Assembly (NCBI GenBank): GCA_035650355.1
Contig: DASRHT010000119.1
Span: forward strand, 39,669 to 103,668
Source of the DNA: DASRHT01 sp035650355
GTDB taxonomy: Bacteria > Chloroflexota > Ktedonobacteria > Ktedonobacterales > Ktedonobacteraceae
DNA length: 64,000 nucleotides
Reading direction: 5' to 3'
This document shows positions 50,958-60,074 of this stretch, piece after piece. The position numbers were made by a program, and so were the translations under genes. Each line of letters opens with the position of its first letter. The stretch's first letter is position 1. Under the pieces are notes generated by a model, which was not told the DNA's origin, made no database searches, and saw only the letters and a list, made by a program, of their open reading frames with translations.

Positions 50958-53192
50958 CTACTCTGCTTGCGCCTGCTCAGGGGCAAACTGCCTCTGAACC
51001 AGTTTGGCATAGTAGCCTTCGCGGCATAAAAGTTCCTGGTGCGTTCCACTCTCCACAATGATTCCTTCATCAAGCACCAGGATTCTATCGGCATTTCGCA
51101 CGGTACTCAAGCGATGAGCAATGATTATCTGTGTACAGTCTAAGTTTGTAATATTTTGCTCGACCGCGTGTTCTGTGACCGTGTCGAGAGAGCTGGTCGC
51201 TTCATCGAGCAAGAGCAGCACAGGTGTATGTGCGAGGGCGCGGGCTAGTGCAAGGCGCTGCCGTTGCCCACCAGAAAGGGCGCTCCCCTGCTCTGAGACA
51301 TAGGTTTCGTAGCCCATTGGCATCGACATAATATCTTCATGTAGACCGGCCATCCTGGCAGCCTGCACAATGCCATCCAGGGCCATCTCCGGGTCGTTAA
51401 AAGCGATATTCTGGCGAATGGTGCCACTAAAGACGGTCGCTTCCTGCATAACGGTGCCGAATTGGGCACGGACCGCTTGATAATTGAGCGATTGCAGGGG
51501 CATACCATCGTAAAGCACCTCGCCCTGCGTCGGCACGTATAGCCCCAGTAAGAGCTTGCCCAGCGTGCTCTTGCCCGATCCGGTGCGTCCCACAATCGCC
51601 ACTTTCTGTCCGGCCTCAATCGTCAGATTGACGTTTTTCAGCACATCGGGCGACTGCGCGGCATAGCGGAAGCTCACATCCTTCAGCTCAATCTGTCCGC
51701 TCAGCCTGGGCGGTTGCTGCACCGACTGGGTACTCTGCTCAGGATCGGCCTCCATCACATCGACGAGCCGTTCCAGGTGCGAGCGTACCAGTTGCAGCTT
51801 CTGCCCACTGCTCACCAGCGAGGCAAGCGGCATGAAGAATGCCATTGCCAGAGCGTTGAGTGCGAGCATAGTACCTACCTCCAGACTGCCATTGAGCACC
51901 TGCAACGTTCCAACCCACAAGAGGACAAATGGTGCAAGGCTCTGTAACAAACGGATCGTTGTATCGACAATCGATGAAAGCGTTATCCGTCGGACCGAGA
52001 CGTTTAATTGTTCGAGTAAGAGATTCGACCAATGTTGGAAGGCGCGCTGCTCGGCTCCTGCCGCTTTCAGCGAGACCATGCCGCCCAATACTTCGGTTGC
52101 ATAGCTCTGTGATCTGCCCTGCGCGATCAGTTCGCGCATCGAAAGCTCCCGCAACGGTCGATTGGTTACTAAGAGCAAGCCCACTTGCAGCGCTCCGATG
52201 ATGAGCACGAGCAGGCCAAAGACCTGTGATTGCCAGAATAAGATCAGCACGTAGACCGTCACAAAGCTGCCATCAAGCACGGTTGAAATAAGCTGATTGC
52301 TCAGCGTCTCGCGGATCAGCGTATTGCTGTTCATGCGAGCGATAATATCGCCGCTGGCTCGCTGCTGAAAGAAGCCTAATGGCAACGAGAGCAGGTGTTC
52401 AAAAAATCCTAGCATCATGGACATATCGACGTGCGCTTGCAAGTATACTAGCAGGATGGCGCGCAACAGCATCGTCACGAGCTGGGTTGCCAGCAGGACA
52501 ATCATGCCCAGCCCCAGGATCGCCATGACCGACAGGTGATGCGATGGGATGATGCGATCCACCGTGATTTCCGTCAGGATGGGCACGCCCAGGCCGAACA
52601 CTTGTAAGAGCAAGGAGGCGGCCAGGATCTGGAGCAAGGTCCAGGGAGCCTGGTACAGCCAGCTCGCGACATAGGTTCGGATGTTCATCCGTGCGAGTCC
52701 GCGCTGACGCTGAAAATGCACACCCGGCTCAAATAAAAGCACCACTCCGGTGAAGCTCTGTTCGAATTCTTCTGCGGTATAGCGCATGCGTCCCGTGGCC
52801 GGATCAACCACATCAACGTGGCTCGGCCTCCAACGCTCAACGACGAGAAAGTGATCGAACTGCCAATGAGCAATCGCGGGAAGTTTGACATCGCGAAAAT
52901 CGTTCTTCTTGAGCGATATCGCTCTCACCCGCAGACCATAATCGCGGGCCGCCCTGACGATACTATGGGCTGATACACCGTCTCGCCCCACCCCACAACG
53001 CTCTCGTATTTCAGCAATGTTGGTTTTGTGTCCATAATAGCTTAATATCATTGCCAGGCAGGCGGCTCCACATTCTACGGCGCTCATCTGCAGAATTTGT
53101 GGTACCCTTCTGCGTCTTAGCTGCTGTATTACAGCAGGCAGCAGACCATGTGTATCTCTGGATTGCTCCTGTTCAAGTAGAGAGGACTGCAT
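50958..53192 (-). CDS. lanT: Peptidase-containing lanthipeptide ABC transporter LanT
   Basis: 744 residues in three parts. The C39 peptidase domain (about 30-160) has catalytic Cys in QMSAVECGAACLAMILSYYG, His in WQFDHFLVVERW and Asp in VDVVDPATG. A six-helix exporter domain (about 170-470) follows. The ATPase has Walker A GRTGSGKSTLGKLLLGL, signature LSGGQRQRLALARAL and Walker B VLLLLDEATSSLD. It removes the double-Gly leader and exports the modified peptide. GGAGGG precedes the ATG. It starts 3 bp after a tiny membrane-protein gene. Confidence 0.96.
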   Translation of the reverse strand: MQSSLLEQEQSRDTHGLLPAVIQQLRRRRVPQILQMSAVECGAACLAMILSYYGHKTNIAEIRERCGVGRDGVSAHSIVRAARDYGLRVRAISLKKNDFRDVKLPAIAHWQFDHFLVVERWRPSHVDVVDPATGRMRYTAEEFEQSFTGVVLLFEPGVHFQRQRGLARMNIRTYVASWLYQAPWTLLQILAASLLLQVFGLGVPILTEITVDRIIPSHHLSVMAILGLGMIVLLATQLVTMLLRAILLVYLQAHVDMSMMLGFFEHLLSLPLGFFQQRASGDIIARMNSNTLIRETLSNQLISTVLDGSFVTVYVLILFWQSQVFGLLVLIIGALQVGLLLVTNRPLRELSMRELIAQGRSQSYATEVLGGMVSLKAAGAEQRAFQHWSNLLLEQLNVSVRRITLSSIVDTTIRLLQSLAPFVLLWVGTLQVLNGSLEVGTMLALNALAMAFFMPLASLVSSGQKLQLVRSHLERLVDVMEADPEQSTQSVQQPPRLSGQIELKDVSFRYAAQSPDVLKNVNLTIEAGQKVAIVGRTGSGKSTLGKLLLGLYVPTQGEVLYDGMPLQSLNYQAVRAQFGTVMQEATVFSGTIRQNIAFNDPEMALDGIVQAARMAGLHEDIMSMPMGYETYVSEQGSALSGGQRQRLALARALAHTPVLLLLDEATSSLDTVTEHAVEQNITNLDCTQIIIAHRLSTVRNADRILVLDEGIIVESGTHQELLCREGYYAKLVQRQFAPEQAQAE

Positions 53193-53195
53193 CCG

Positions 53196-53378
53196 TTACC
53201 CTCCGACCTGTGCGTTCATCACGAGAACCAGCCAGACCATTACCACCAGCAACCCCCCAAGCATCACCCACAGCGCGACAAATACGGCTGGAGAGATCAG
53301 GTGGGGTAAGACATCTTTTCCTCGCCTCTGGCGATAGCGGTTTACGGCATCCGTTCGAAAGATCGTTTGTCTCGTCAT
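53196..53378 (-). CDS. Short membrane protein resembling the N-terminus of a HlyD-type adaptor
   Basis: 60 residues from the ATG at 53378 (AGGA 8 bp upstream): TRQTIFRTDAVNRYRQRRGKDVLPHLISP, then one helix (VFVALWVMLGGLLVVMVWLVLVM) and a stop. The FR.DA..RYRQ.R.KDVLP..ISP pattern followed by a single helix is how HlyD-like subunits of bacteriocin export systems begin. Here the periplasmic/extracellular coiled-coil part is missing. It is either a stand-alone helper of LanT or a truncated remnant. It is the first gene of the lan operon. Confidence 0.6.
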   Translation of the reverse strand: MTRQTIFRTDAVNRYRQRRGKDVLPHLISPAVFVALWVMLGGLLVVMVWLVLVMNAQVGG

Positions 53379-53456
53379 GTACGCAATCCTCTCATAGACA
53401 GGCGTGAAGCTTACCCGCATAGCTCTGTATCGTGTCGGGACAAGCTCCCGCATCAC

Positions 53457-54140
53457 CTATATGACCAACTCGCCGTGAAAAAAGGCGCAACAATCTACTG
53501 AAAAGATAGCCTGGAACTCGTTATTAATCCAGCGCAGTCAGGTCCGCCTTTGCGTACGTTTGTTGGTGAACGGTGGTGGCACGTCTATTGCAATATTAAA
53601 TACCATAGACAATTTTATCGGTCAATGGCACAAAAGTAGTGCCGAGTTTTCTAATATCAATAAAGACATTAAAATTATATAAAATAGGTTAGGATTATGT
53701 AAACTGGTTTTTTAACTCTAGAAGTGCCCTCGCGCTCGTAATCTCTACTGTAAGAAAAAGTGCGTCATCAAAAAAGCTCATGCGTAAAATTCGCCAAAAA
53801 TTCGTTGAAGATGGGTAAAACCAGAACACTATTAGAGAATGCTTAGATAACGCTTAAACTCCCTTATATGGCTTAAACAAACGCTAAGAAAGATGAGAAA
53901 AAACTAAAAGGGGGTAGAGTATGTCCGAATGTCCTAAAAGTGGCATGAAGTGTCCTGTGGAGAGGTTTTACGCGTAGGACATACAATTTTAGCGATGTCC
54001 TATTGTCCTATTTACGCCTGCTTGCATATATTTATTTCGCTTATGACAATAATATCTTAATAAATACCACATCTATCATTATTATGGTGAGTAATATGTA
54101 AAATAAAAAAGGGGAGAGTATGTCCTTTTCAGGACTACCA
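53457..54140. other. AT-rich gene-poor stretch upstream of the lan operon
   Basis: About 680 bp with far more A and T than the neighbouring genes and no supportable long gene. It probably holds the lan operon promoter (minus strand). TGTCC or GGACA pentamers cluster at 53920-54010 and 54119-54133. AAAGGGGnAGAGTATGTCC-like strings occur twice (about 53908-53926 and 54109-54125), each reading into a very short open frame. The different composition hints at acquired DNA. Confidence 0.5.
53921..53977 (+). CDS. Possible 18-residue peptide
   Basis: ATG at 53921 follows GGGG at 10 bp spacing and encodes MSECPKSGMKCPVERFYA before TAG. Two CP pairs stand out. A parallel frame at 54120-54143 with the same upstream string encodes MSFSGLP. 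Translation is unproven; the similarity of the two upstream regions is the only support. Confidence 0.2.
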   Translation: MSECPKSGMKCPVERFYA

Positions 54141-54336
54141 TGAGTCACCCCAAAGGTTTCGAATTGGCGTTCGATAGTCATCGAGTCGCTTGAGACCCCG
54201 GCAAAGGGCAGCCGCCCTTTGCCGGGGCCTAGGGTACGTCGCGATCTAGCGAATTGTCCCCACGCCCCGCCAGGAGGTTGCCGCCCCCTGGACCCCCGCT
54301 TTTGGACCTTTTGGTTCAACAGTTTGGGATGACTCA
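54141..54336. repeat. MITE-like element related to family C, with a family F fragment beside it
   Basis: Imperfect ends GAGTCACCCCAAA and, read inward from the right, GAGTCATCCCAAA. It contains the hairpin CCCCGGCAAAGGGC / GCCCTTTGCCGGGG and the GTCGCGATCTAGCGAATTGT module shared with 38943-39105. To its right, about 54345-54371 matches the right end of family F (CCTTGCGCTTGCCCTG). It lies just past the stop of the first kinase-WD40 gene, so it looks like a landing site for several elements. Confidence 0.65.
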
Positions 54337-54378
54337 AGGTGGTAGGGGATGCCTTGCGCTTGCCCTGCTGCGGTACCC

Positions 54379-56757
54379 TCACGCGCCATCGACCTGCCAG
54401 ACAATCACGCTATTATCGAACGAGGTGCTGGCAAGGTAGCGTCCGTTCGGAGACCAGGAGACGTCGATGGTGGCGCTGGTGTGACCTCCCTTATCCCCAA
54501 AAATGAGGTTCTGGATGCGCCCGCCATATTTTGACGTGCCTGGCGATGGCGCCTGAAGATCCCAGACGTACAGCCTGGCGCTCCGCCCGTAGCCGCCCGC
54601 GATATATCTGCCATTGGGCGACCACGTCATTCCCGTCATATTGGGATTCCACTCAACGCCACCGGTATCCGCTGGCGGCGTATAGGGACCTGGATCATCG
54701 GTGCCGAGCTGGAATCGCTCAACCTGATGTTGGATGTCCCAGACGCTCACCACATCAACATTAGTGGCCGCGAGCATATTCTGGTCGGTCGGCGACACTT
54801 GTAGCGCATTTCTCAGGATACTGATCACCTTCAGATTCTTCAGGTTAGGGCGGTCCGGCAGCGTGAACGTTTTCTTGAGGTTGTCCGTTGCTGCATCCCA
54901 GACAATAAGCGTGGAATCGCCCGTAATGCTCGTAAGCTGCCTCCCATCGGGAGACCAGGCGAGCAGCCGCAGGTCATTGAAAAAAGTCACTGTTTGCGGC
55001 GCTTTATCATTTTTTAGTATTTTTATGGGCTTGTTCGCCTGTTTATATTGCCAGAGGGCTGCCTGCTGCGTTTGCGTAATTGCGCTCGCAAAAGTATTGC
55101 TTATGGGAGACCAGGCCACCGCGCCATAAGATGGGGGGAGCGCGCTGTTAGCCTGGTTGGCGTCCTGGTAGTCGGTAATCAGGTTGCCGTTATTGAAAAC
55201 GTCTATGACATGGACCTTGTTCACGTCGCCGATCAGCGTCAAGACCAGCGAACGCCCATCTAATGACCAGCAGAGCCTGCCGTTATAGATGACGTCGTTC
55301 ATGCGCCAGCTCTTGAGCGGTTTGGCAAGGGTCTGCGATTGCCCCTTGCTCTTTTGCAGAGGGGCGCCAACGTCCCAGAGCATCACTGTGTTATCCTCGC
55401 CGCCCGTCGCCAGGTAGCGCCCGCTGGGGTCCCATGCTGCCACCCACACGGGGCGAATGTGACCGGTGAGGTGCAGCAGCGGGATGCCAGCGATCAGCTT
55501 GTGCGGGCCAGGGAGCGGTTTGCCTCCCAGCGGCCCAGTTCCAGGCGGCTTTGCGCGCAGCAGCGTGTATGCAGTGGCGCTACCGGCAACCGCAACCACA
55601 GCCGCAGCCGTTCCCCCTATCAGCATCTGGCGACGGCTGATCGCTTGCTGCTGCGTCGGCGTGACAGGGACAGGCGCGCCAGGCCCCATAGAGTTGTTTA
55701 CCGTCGTCGCCATGTTTCCTGCATAATTCATCGGGGGAGGCGTGTTATAGGTCGTGGCGCCAGGTGGGAAGTGGTTGGGGTCCGCCGCGACTCCATTGCC
55801 CTGCTGTGTGGGCGCAGATGACATCTGTGGGAATTTTCCCGAGTCGCGTAGCCGCTTACTCCAGGGAGCCAGGATGGTCGCGTCGGGATCGGTCGATGGG
55901 AAGAATCCCCCCTGCCACGCCTGCTCCAGCGCATTCACAAACGCTGTGCAGGAAGCGGGCCGCTCCTCAGGACGCTTTGCCATCCCTTGCATCAACACGG
56001 TTTCTACAGCTAATGGAATCGTCGGATTCAACTGCCTGGGCGAGGTCGGCACATCCTGCATATGCTTGATCAGCACCTCGTATGGCGTTTCGCCCTTAAA
56101 GGGGACCGTACCCGTAAAGAGCTGGTAAGCCGTCATCGCCAGACTGTAGAGGTCGCTGGCAGGTTCGGCCTTGCCCTGAATCTGCTCAGGAGCCATATAT
56201 TCGGGCGTACCCACGCCTGAGTGCGTGCGGCTGCGATGAGTCACCGTCGTGAGCAATTTGGCAATACCAAAATCGGTCAGGAAGAGCCAGTCCTGCTGGA
56301 GCAGCATGTTCGCAGGCTTGATATCGCGATGCAGCACCCGCTGGCTATGCGCGTAATCGATAGCCTGAGCCGCCTGCCGCAGAAAGCGCATCGTCTTCTC
56401 AACCGGTAACATAGGGGAGGTGCGCAACAAATCGCGCAAGGTGCCGCCGGTGATGTAGGGGATGATCAGATAAGTCATGACCTCCCCATTAGCAAGCGGT
56501 ACGTCCCCAAAATCGTGTACCGGCAGGATATGCGGGTGGTCCAGGCTGGCAGCCGTGCGGGCCTCCGCCTCGAACGCCTGCAAATAGTCTTTATCCGCAG
56601 CCAGCACCAACGGCAAAAGCTTGACCGCAACCTGACGGCGAAGCTGCGTATCCTCGGCCAGCCAGACCTCGCCCATGCCGCCGCGTCCCAGCAGACGCAT
56701 CATCCGGTAGCGTCCGAGCATCTGCCCCTGCCAATCCTTTGATTGATTCATCAGCAT
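54379..56757 (-). CDS. Membrane Ser/Thr protein kinase with seven-blade WD40 sensor
   Basis: 792 residues. The N-terminal Hanks-type kinase (about 15-275) is complete: Gly loop LGRGGMGEVWLAED, VAVKLLPL, HRDIKPANML, DFGIAKLL and the GTPEYMAPEQ activation segment. A Pro/Thr linker leads to one helix (MLIGGTAAAVVAVAGSATAYTLL, about 383-405). A C-terminal propeller of seven WD40 blades follows (first LTGHIRPVWVAAWDPSGRYLATGGED, last VSWSPNGRYLASTSFDNSVIVW). It probably links an external or envelope signal to cytoplasmic phosphorylation. Start supported by GGAG. Substrates unknown. Confidence 0.93.
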   Translation of the reverse strand: MLMNQSKDWQGQMLGRYRMMRLLGRGGMGEVWLAEDTQLRRQVAVKLLPLVLAADKDYLQAFEAEARTAASLDHPHILPVHDFGDVPLANGEVMTYLIIPYITGGTLRDLLRTSPMLPVEKTMRFLRQAAQAIDYAHSQRVLHRDIKPANMLLQQDWLFLTDFGIAKLLTTVTHRSRTHSGVGTPEYMAPEQIQGKAEPASDLYSLAMTAYQLFTGTVPFKGETPYEVLIKHMQDVPTSPRQLNPTIPLAVETVLMQGMAKRPEERPASCTAFVNALEQAWQGGFFPSTDPDATILAPWSKRLRDSGKFPQMSSAPTQQGNGVAADPNHFPPGATTYNTPPPMNYAGNMATTVNNSMGPGAPVPVTPTQQQAISRRQMLIGGTAAAVVAVAGSATAYTLLRAKPPGTGPLGGKPLPGPHKLIAGIPLLHLTGHIRPVWVAAWDPSGRYLATGGEDNTVMLWDVGAPLQKSKGQSQTLAKPLKSWRMNDVIYNGRLCWSLDGRSLVLTLIGDVNKVHVIDVFNNGNLITDYQDANQANSALPPSYGAVAWSPISNTFASAITQTQQAALWQYKQANKPIKILKNDKAPQTVTFFNDLRLLAWSPDGRQLTSITGDSTLIVWDAATDNLKKTFTLPDRPNLKNLKVISILRNALQVSPTDQNMLAATNVDVVSVWDIQHQVERFQLGTDDPGPYTPPADTGGVEWNPNMTGMTWSPNGRYIAGGYGRSARLYVWDLQAPSPGTSKYGGRIQNLIFGDKGGHTSATIDVSWSPNGRYLASTSFDNSVIVWQVDGA

Positions 56758-56849
56758 GACAAAAACTCCGTCCCTGCTATATATTTACTTGAAGCCTTAG
56801 GGTTCGACGGATATACAATCCTTCCAGGATGGCGGGAAGAGCACATAGC

Positions 56850-56895
56850 TATACTCGACCCGCTTGAGGCTACTAAAACGAGGGTACTGAAAACA
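56850..56895 (+). repeat. Partial promoter-leader repeat, family E copy 4
   Basis: TATACT (56850-56855) is followed directly by CGACCCGCTTGAGGCTACTAAAACGAGGGTACTGAAAAC. The core and tail of the family E module are present but the middle and the -35 box are missing. It covers the last codons and stop of the second kinase-WD40 gene on the other strand. Confidence 0.6.
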
Positions 56896-59155
56896 CCAGG
56901 ATCGTGCCAAAGTTATCCTGGTAGCTTGCGGCCAGCCACTTGCCGTCAGCGGACCATGCCAGCGTCTGAACGGGAGTGTTCATGCCGCCACTGGTCAGCG
57001 TCTTTACCGGCTGGGTCCCGTTGCCAGCTTGCCAGAGCAGCACCGAGCCATCTCCTGCCCCCGTTGCTACCAGCGAACTAGTAGGAGATGGACACCATGC
57101 CATTGTCGTTAATGTTCCACTTGTCTGAACTTGCGCCGAGGGTTGCCACCGGCTCCCCTGCCTGTTCCAATAGGCAATCGTTGTGTTCCCCCCGTTATTG
57201 AGCGCCCCGATACTCTTGCCATCAGGCGACCAGGTAAGGGCATTGACGCCGATGATCAGCGGATCTTTGAAGGTCAACAAACCTGCATTTGCCTTCCATT
57301 GCACCTTGTTGTTTGCCGGCGCGACCTGCCCCATGCTCAGGCCATTCGTGAGCATGAAGGCCATCATCGAGCCATCCGGCGACGTTGCCAGCACCGGCGG
57401 CAATGCATTGGAAGAAGGCGTGAGCATTCCTGGTAAGGTAACATGTGTGGCCGCTTGTTTGGGTTGCGTCGTATCCCATATCCACAAATCGAACATATTT
57501 TTGGTCGTATCGATAGGATTAGCAACGGCAATCAAATACTTCTTCTGCATCCAACCGATACCATTTAGAGACAACGTATTGACCACAAGTGTATTCTCGT
57601 ATCCAGGCGCAGGCCCGCTCAGATCGCCCGCATAGATAGTAATGCCTGTATTCTTAAACGCTTCCAGGTTGCTATTCGCCACGGCCAGCATCTTGCCATC
57701 AGGCGACCAGCCAAGCAGCATGGTGATGCCAAGAGCAATTGTCTGGTTGGCCATTGGCGTGGGCCTGGTCGTCGCTGATCTCTGCTGGTACAACTGCTCG
57801 ACATCCCACAGCAGCAGCGAGTCATCGTCCGATACTGAGGCCAGCATATTCTTTTGTGGCGACCACGCCAGCGAAGTCACGGGCTTGAAGTGTCCTTGCA
57901 GGATCAACGCGGGACCGTTGGGGTCGGGCGTGGGACTCGGCCTGGGGTGGGGTCGTGCTGTGGGCGTTGTCCCTGGCAACAGCGTTACGTGAATAGCGTC
58001 GCGGAGGCGGTCGCGGAATGTCCATGCGCCGAAGCCGCCGCCAACCAGCACTAACGCCGCGCCGCCGCTTGCCAACACTCTGCGCCGCGATACGCCCGTG
58101 CGCTTGCGATCTTCTTTATCGGTTGTCTCCGTAGTTGGCTGCTCAGGCAGCGGCTCATCGATTGCCGTCGGACCGGGTTCGGTGACATTGTAATTCTGGT
58201 CAGGGACAGCATAATCGGGTTGATGCGCGGGCAGCGTTTGAGCCGGTTCCGGCTGGGTAGAGGAGAGCGTTACCTCGAAAGGAGCATGGGCCAGCTCGCG
58301 TTGTAGCCCCTCAACAAAGGCCAGCGCCGTCGCAGGTCGCTCGGCGGGCTGCTTGGCGAGTCCCAGCAGCAGAGCCTGTTCCAGCGCCGGAGAGATGGCC
58401 GGATTGAATTGTCGTGGGGAAGGCGGACGCATCGTCATATGCTGAATGGTGATGGCATAGGCTGTATCGGCGCTAAAGGGCAGGCGACCGGTGAACAGTT
58501 GATAGGCAATCACCGCGAGGCTGTAGTTATCGCTGGCTGGCACCGCTTTACCGCGCGCCTGTTCGGGCGCCATATATTCGGGCGTGCCAAAGCCCCTTCC
58601 GGTCTGCGTCAGATGGTCCGAACTGGAAAGCATGCGCGCAATGCCAAAATCGGCCAGCAGCAGCCAGTTATCATTGCGCAGCAGCATATTGCCAGGCTTA
58701 ATATCGCGATGCACGATGCCGCGCTCGTGCGCATAATCGATAGCCTCGGCTGCCTGTTCAAGAAAAGTAATGGCTTCCTTCTCCGACATAAGCTGGTTAT
58801 TTGTGCTCTGTTGCGCAATACGCTCTGCCAGCGATCCGCCTCCAATATACGGCATCACGATATAGGTTATGCTCTGCATGCCTGGCAGCAATTGTTGACC
58901 ATAATCATGAATAGGGAGGATATGCGGGTGATTCAGGGCCGCCGCTGCCTGGGCCTCGCGCTCGAACCGCAGGGCATACTCATGGTCGCTCTGGCTATGG
59001 GCGGGCAGCGTCTTGATCGCAACCTGACGCTGTAAACGCGGGTCCTCGCACAGCCACACATCGCCCATGCCACCCCTGCCGATCCGCCTCAAGACGCGAT
59101 AGCGCCCCAACGCCGTTATCATAGGAGAGTGCGATATACCATTGTCATTCATCAT
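56873..59155 (-). CDS. Membrane Ser/Thr protein kinase with seven-blade WD40 sensor (second copy)
   Basis: 760 residues with the same layout as its neighbour. The active kinase domain has IGRGGMGDVWLCED, VAIKTLP, HRDIKPGNML, DFGIARML and GTPEYMAPEQARGK. A low-complexity linker leads to a helix (VLASGGAALVLVGGGFGAWTF, about 362-382) and seven WD40-like blades, starting LQGHFKPVTSLAWSPQ. Blades 2-4 are divergent. The last residues, FSVPSF, and the stop come from repeat E4, so the C-terminus may once have differed. A tandem paralogue, but with its own upstream region holding the 12-bp palindrome at 59212. Confidence 0.92.
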   Translation of the reverse strand: MMNDNGISHSPMITALGRYRVLRRIGRGGMGDVWLCEDPRLQRQVAIKTLPAHSQSDHEYALRFEREAQAAAALNHPHILPIHDYGQQLLPGMQSITYIVMPYIGGGSLAERIAQQSTNNQLMSEKEAITFLEQAAEAIDYAHERGIVHRDIKPGNMLLRNDNWLLLADFGIARMLSSSDHLTQTGRGFGTPEYMAPEQARGKAVPASDNYSLAVIAYQLFTGRLPFSADTAYAITIQHMTMRPPSPRQFNPAISPALEQALLLGLAKQPAERPATALAFVEGLQRELAHAPFEVTLSSTQPEPAQTLPAHQPDYAVPDQNYNVTEPGPTAIDEPLPEQPTTETTDKEDRKRTGVSRRRVLASGGAALVLVGGGFGAWTFRDRLRDAIHVTLLPGTTPTARPHPRPSPTPDPNGPALILQGHFKPVTSLAWSPQKNMLASVSDDDSLLLWDVEQLYQQRSATTRPTPMANQTIALGITMLLGWSPDGKMLAVANSNLEAFKNTGITIYAGDLSGPAPGYENTLVVNTLSLNGIGWMQKKYLIAVANPIDTTKNMFDLWIWDTTQPKQAATHVTLPGMLTPSSNALPPVLATSPDGSMMAFMLTNGLSMGQVAPANNKVQWKANAGLLTFKDPLIIGVNALTWSPDGKSIGALNNGGNTTIAYWNRQGSRWQPSAQVQTSGTLTTMAWCPSPTSSLVATGAGDGSVLLWQAGNGTQPVKTLTSGGMNTPVQTLAWSADGKWLAASYQDNFGTILVFSVPSF

Positions 59156-59211
59156 AATTCATCTCTGTCCATAAGGGTTACATAGGTCATAGCAAATCTG
59201 GCTGTTTACTA

Positions 59212-59223
59212 TACTGTACAGTA
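59212..59223. promoter_or_regulatory. 12-bp perfect palindrome upstream of the kinase gene
   Basis: TACTGTACAGTA lies 57 bp before the second kinase start in an AT-rich region and next to a TATAGT sequence on the minus strand. It is a plausible operator for a dimeric regulator; the regulator is not known. Confidence 0.4.
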
Positions 59224-59360
59224 ATTGAATGCTCTTGTATAGAAAATAGTAAATATAGGCGTCCTGATAGACCCCTGATCATATCATGCTTGAAAGAGGT
59301 GGTCAGTCCCTTTGGGCAAAACCTTGTGCGATTCGGCTACGGCCCCTGCCTTTATATACC

Positions 59361-59390
59361 TTGACAAGTATATACCCCATAGAGTATACT
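59361..59390 (+). promoter_or_regulatory. Promoter and ArsR-type operator of the broken arsR copy and glyoxalase
   Basis: TTGACA (59361-59366), an 18-bp spacer and TATACT (59385-59390). The inverted repeat AGTATA-N12-TATACT (59367-59390) fills the spacer and the -10 box, a usual place for an ArsR repressor. A near copy is at 60039-60068 before the intact arsR. Confidence 0.65.
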
Positions 59391-59396
59391 AAGAAA

Positions 59397-59533
59397 GTGG
59401 AACCTGTGTTCGAAGTCATTGCGGAACTGAGCCGCCGCGCACTATTGAGCTTGCTGGCCTCATCACAGCAGCCGGTTCTGGTTCGCTCATGTGGATGCTC
59501 TCGAACGCATGGATCAATCAACGCCAACGAAAA
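59397..59533 (+). pseudogene. Truncated ArsR-family regulator gene
   Basis: GTG at 59397 begins VEPVFEVIAELSRRALLSLLASSQQPV, close to the intact regulator at 60075. The 173 bp encoding the helix-turn-helix are missing. The junction lies at a CGGTT pentamer that occurs at both ends of the missing piece in the intact copy (60151-60155 and 60324-60328). The deletion shifts the frame, so the rest of the frame is unrelated; the original C-terminal codons (DALER..MDQSTPT) persist in another frame. A second 12-bp loss follows. No regulator can be made. Confidence 0.85.
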
Positions 59534-59580
59534 AGAAGACGACGCGGCCCCAAACCGCGAACGTGACAGAGGAGAACGTA

Positions 59581-59973
59581 ATGAAAATCAAATTGACAGG
59601 GGTATACGTAGACGATCAGGAGAAGGCCCTGCGCTTCTATACAGAGGTGCTGGGCTTTGTCAAGAAGGGCGATTTCAGTCAGGGTCCATATCGCTGGCTG
59701 ACGGTGGCCTCGCCCGAGGAGCCGGACGGCACTGAGTTGCAACTGGCGCTAAACAACAACCCCGCGGCCAAAGCGTATCAGCAGGCGCTCTTTCAACAGG
59801 GCCAGCCTGCGGTCATGTTCTACACTGACGACGTCAAGGGCGACTACGAGCGGATCAAGGCCCGCGGCGCCGAGTTCACGATGCCGCCTACCGACGTGAC
59901 TGCCTCGACCATTGCGATGCTGAACGACACCTGCGGCAACCTCATTCAGCTCACCCAGTTGGCCCGCTATTAA
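59581..59973 (+). CDS. Glyoxalase / VOC family protein
   Basis: 130 residues from ATG 59581 (GAGGAGAACGTA upstream). Two beta-alpha-beta-beta-beta modules of the vicinal oxygen chelate fold are visible: IKLTGVYVDDQEKALRFYTEVLGFVKKGDF and VMFYTDDVKGDYERIKARGAEFTMPPTDV, ending MLNDTCGNLIQLTQ. The type occurs in many small dioxygenase-like or resistance proteins; the substrate is unknown. It follows the broken arsR copy, whose promoter should now drive it without its own repressor. An in-frame extension from 59491 is arsR debris and is not likely part of the protein. Confidence 0.87.
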   Translation: MKIKLTGVYVDDQEKALRFYTEVLGFVKKGDFSQGPYRWLTVASPEEPDGTELQLALNNNPAAKAYQQALFQQGQPAVMFYTDDVKGDYERIKARGAEFTMPPTDVTASTIAMLNDTCGNLIQLTQLARY

Positions 59974-60038
59974 GCGCGGTAAGGGCGGTAGTCGAGGCCG
60001 GCTGAAACCGTTGCCTGGGCCACCTGCCTTTACACACC

Positions 60039-60068
60039 TTGACAAGCATATGCTCTGAGGAGTATATC
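60039..60068 (+). promoter_or_regulatory. Promoter of the intact arsR gene
   Basis: TTGACA (60039-60044), 18-bp spacer, TATATC (60063-60068), closely matching 59361-59390. The transcript would start about 60075, which is the first base of the chosen GTG, suggesting a leaderless message. Confidence 0.6.
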
Positions 60069-60074
60069 AAGAGA

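Noticed and set aside
59491..59580. Fusion of an ArsR tail to the glyoxalase
   Set aside because: The in-frame residues before MKIKLTG are leftovers of the deleted arsR copy. A strong GAGGAG site marks 59581 as the start.
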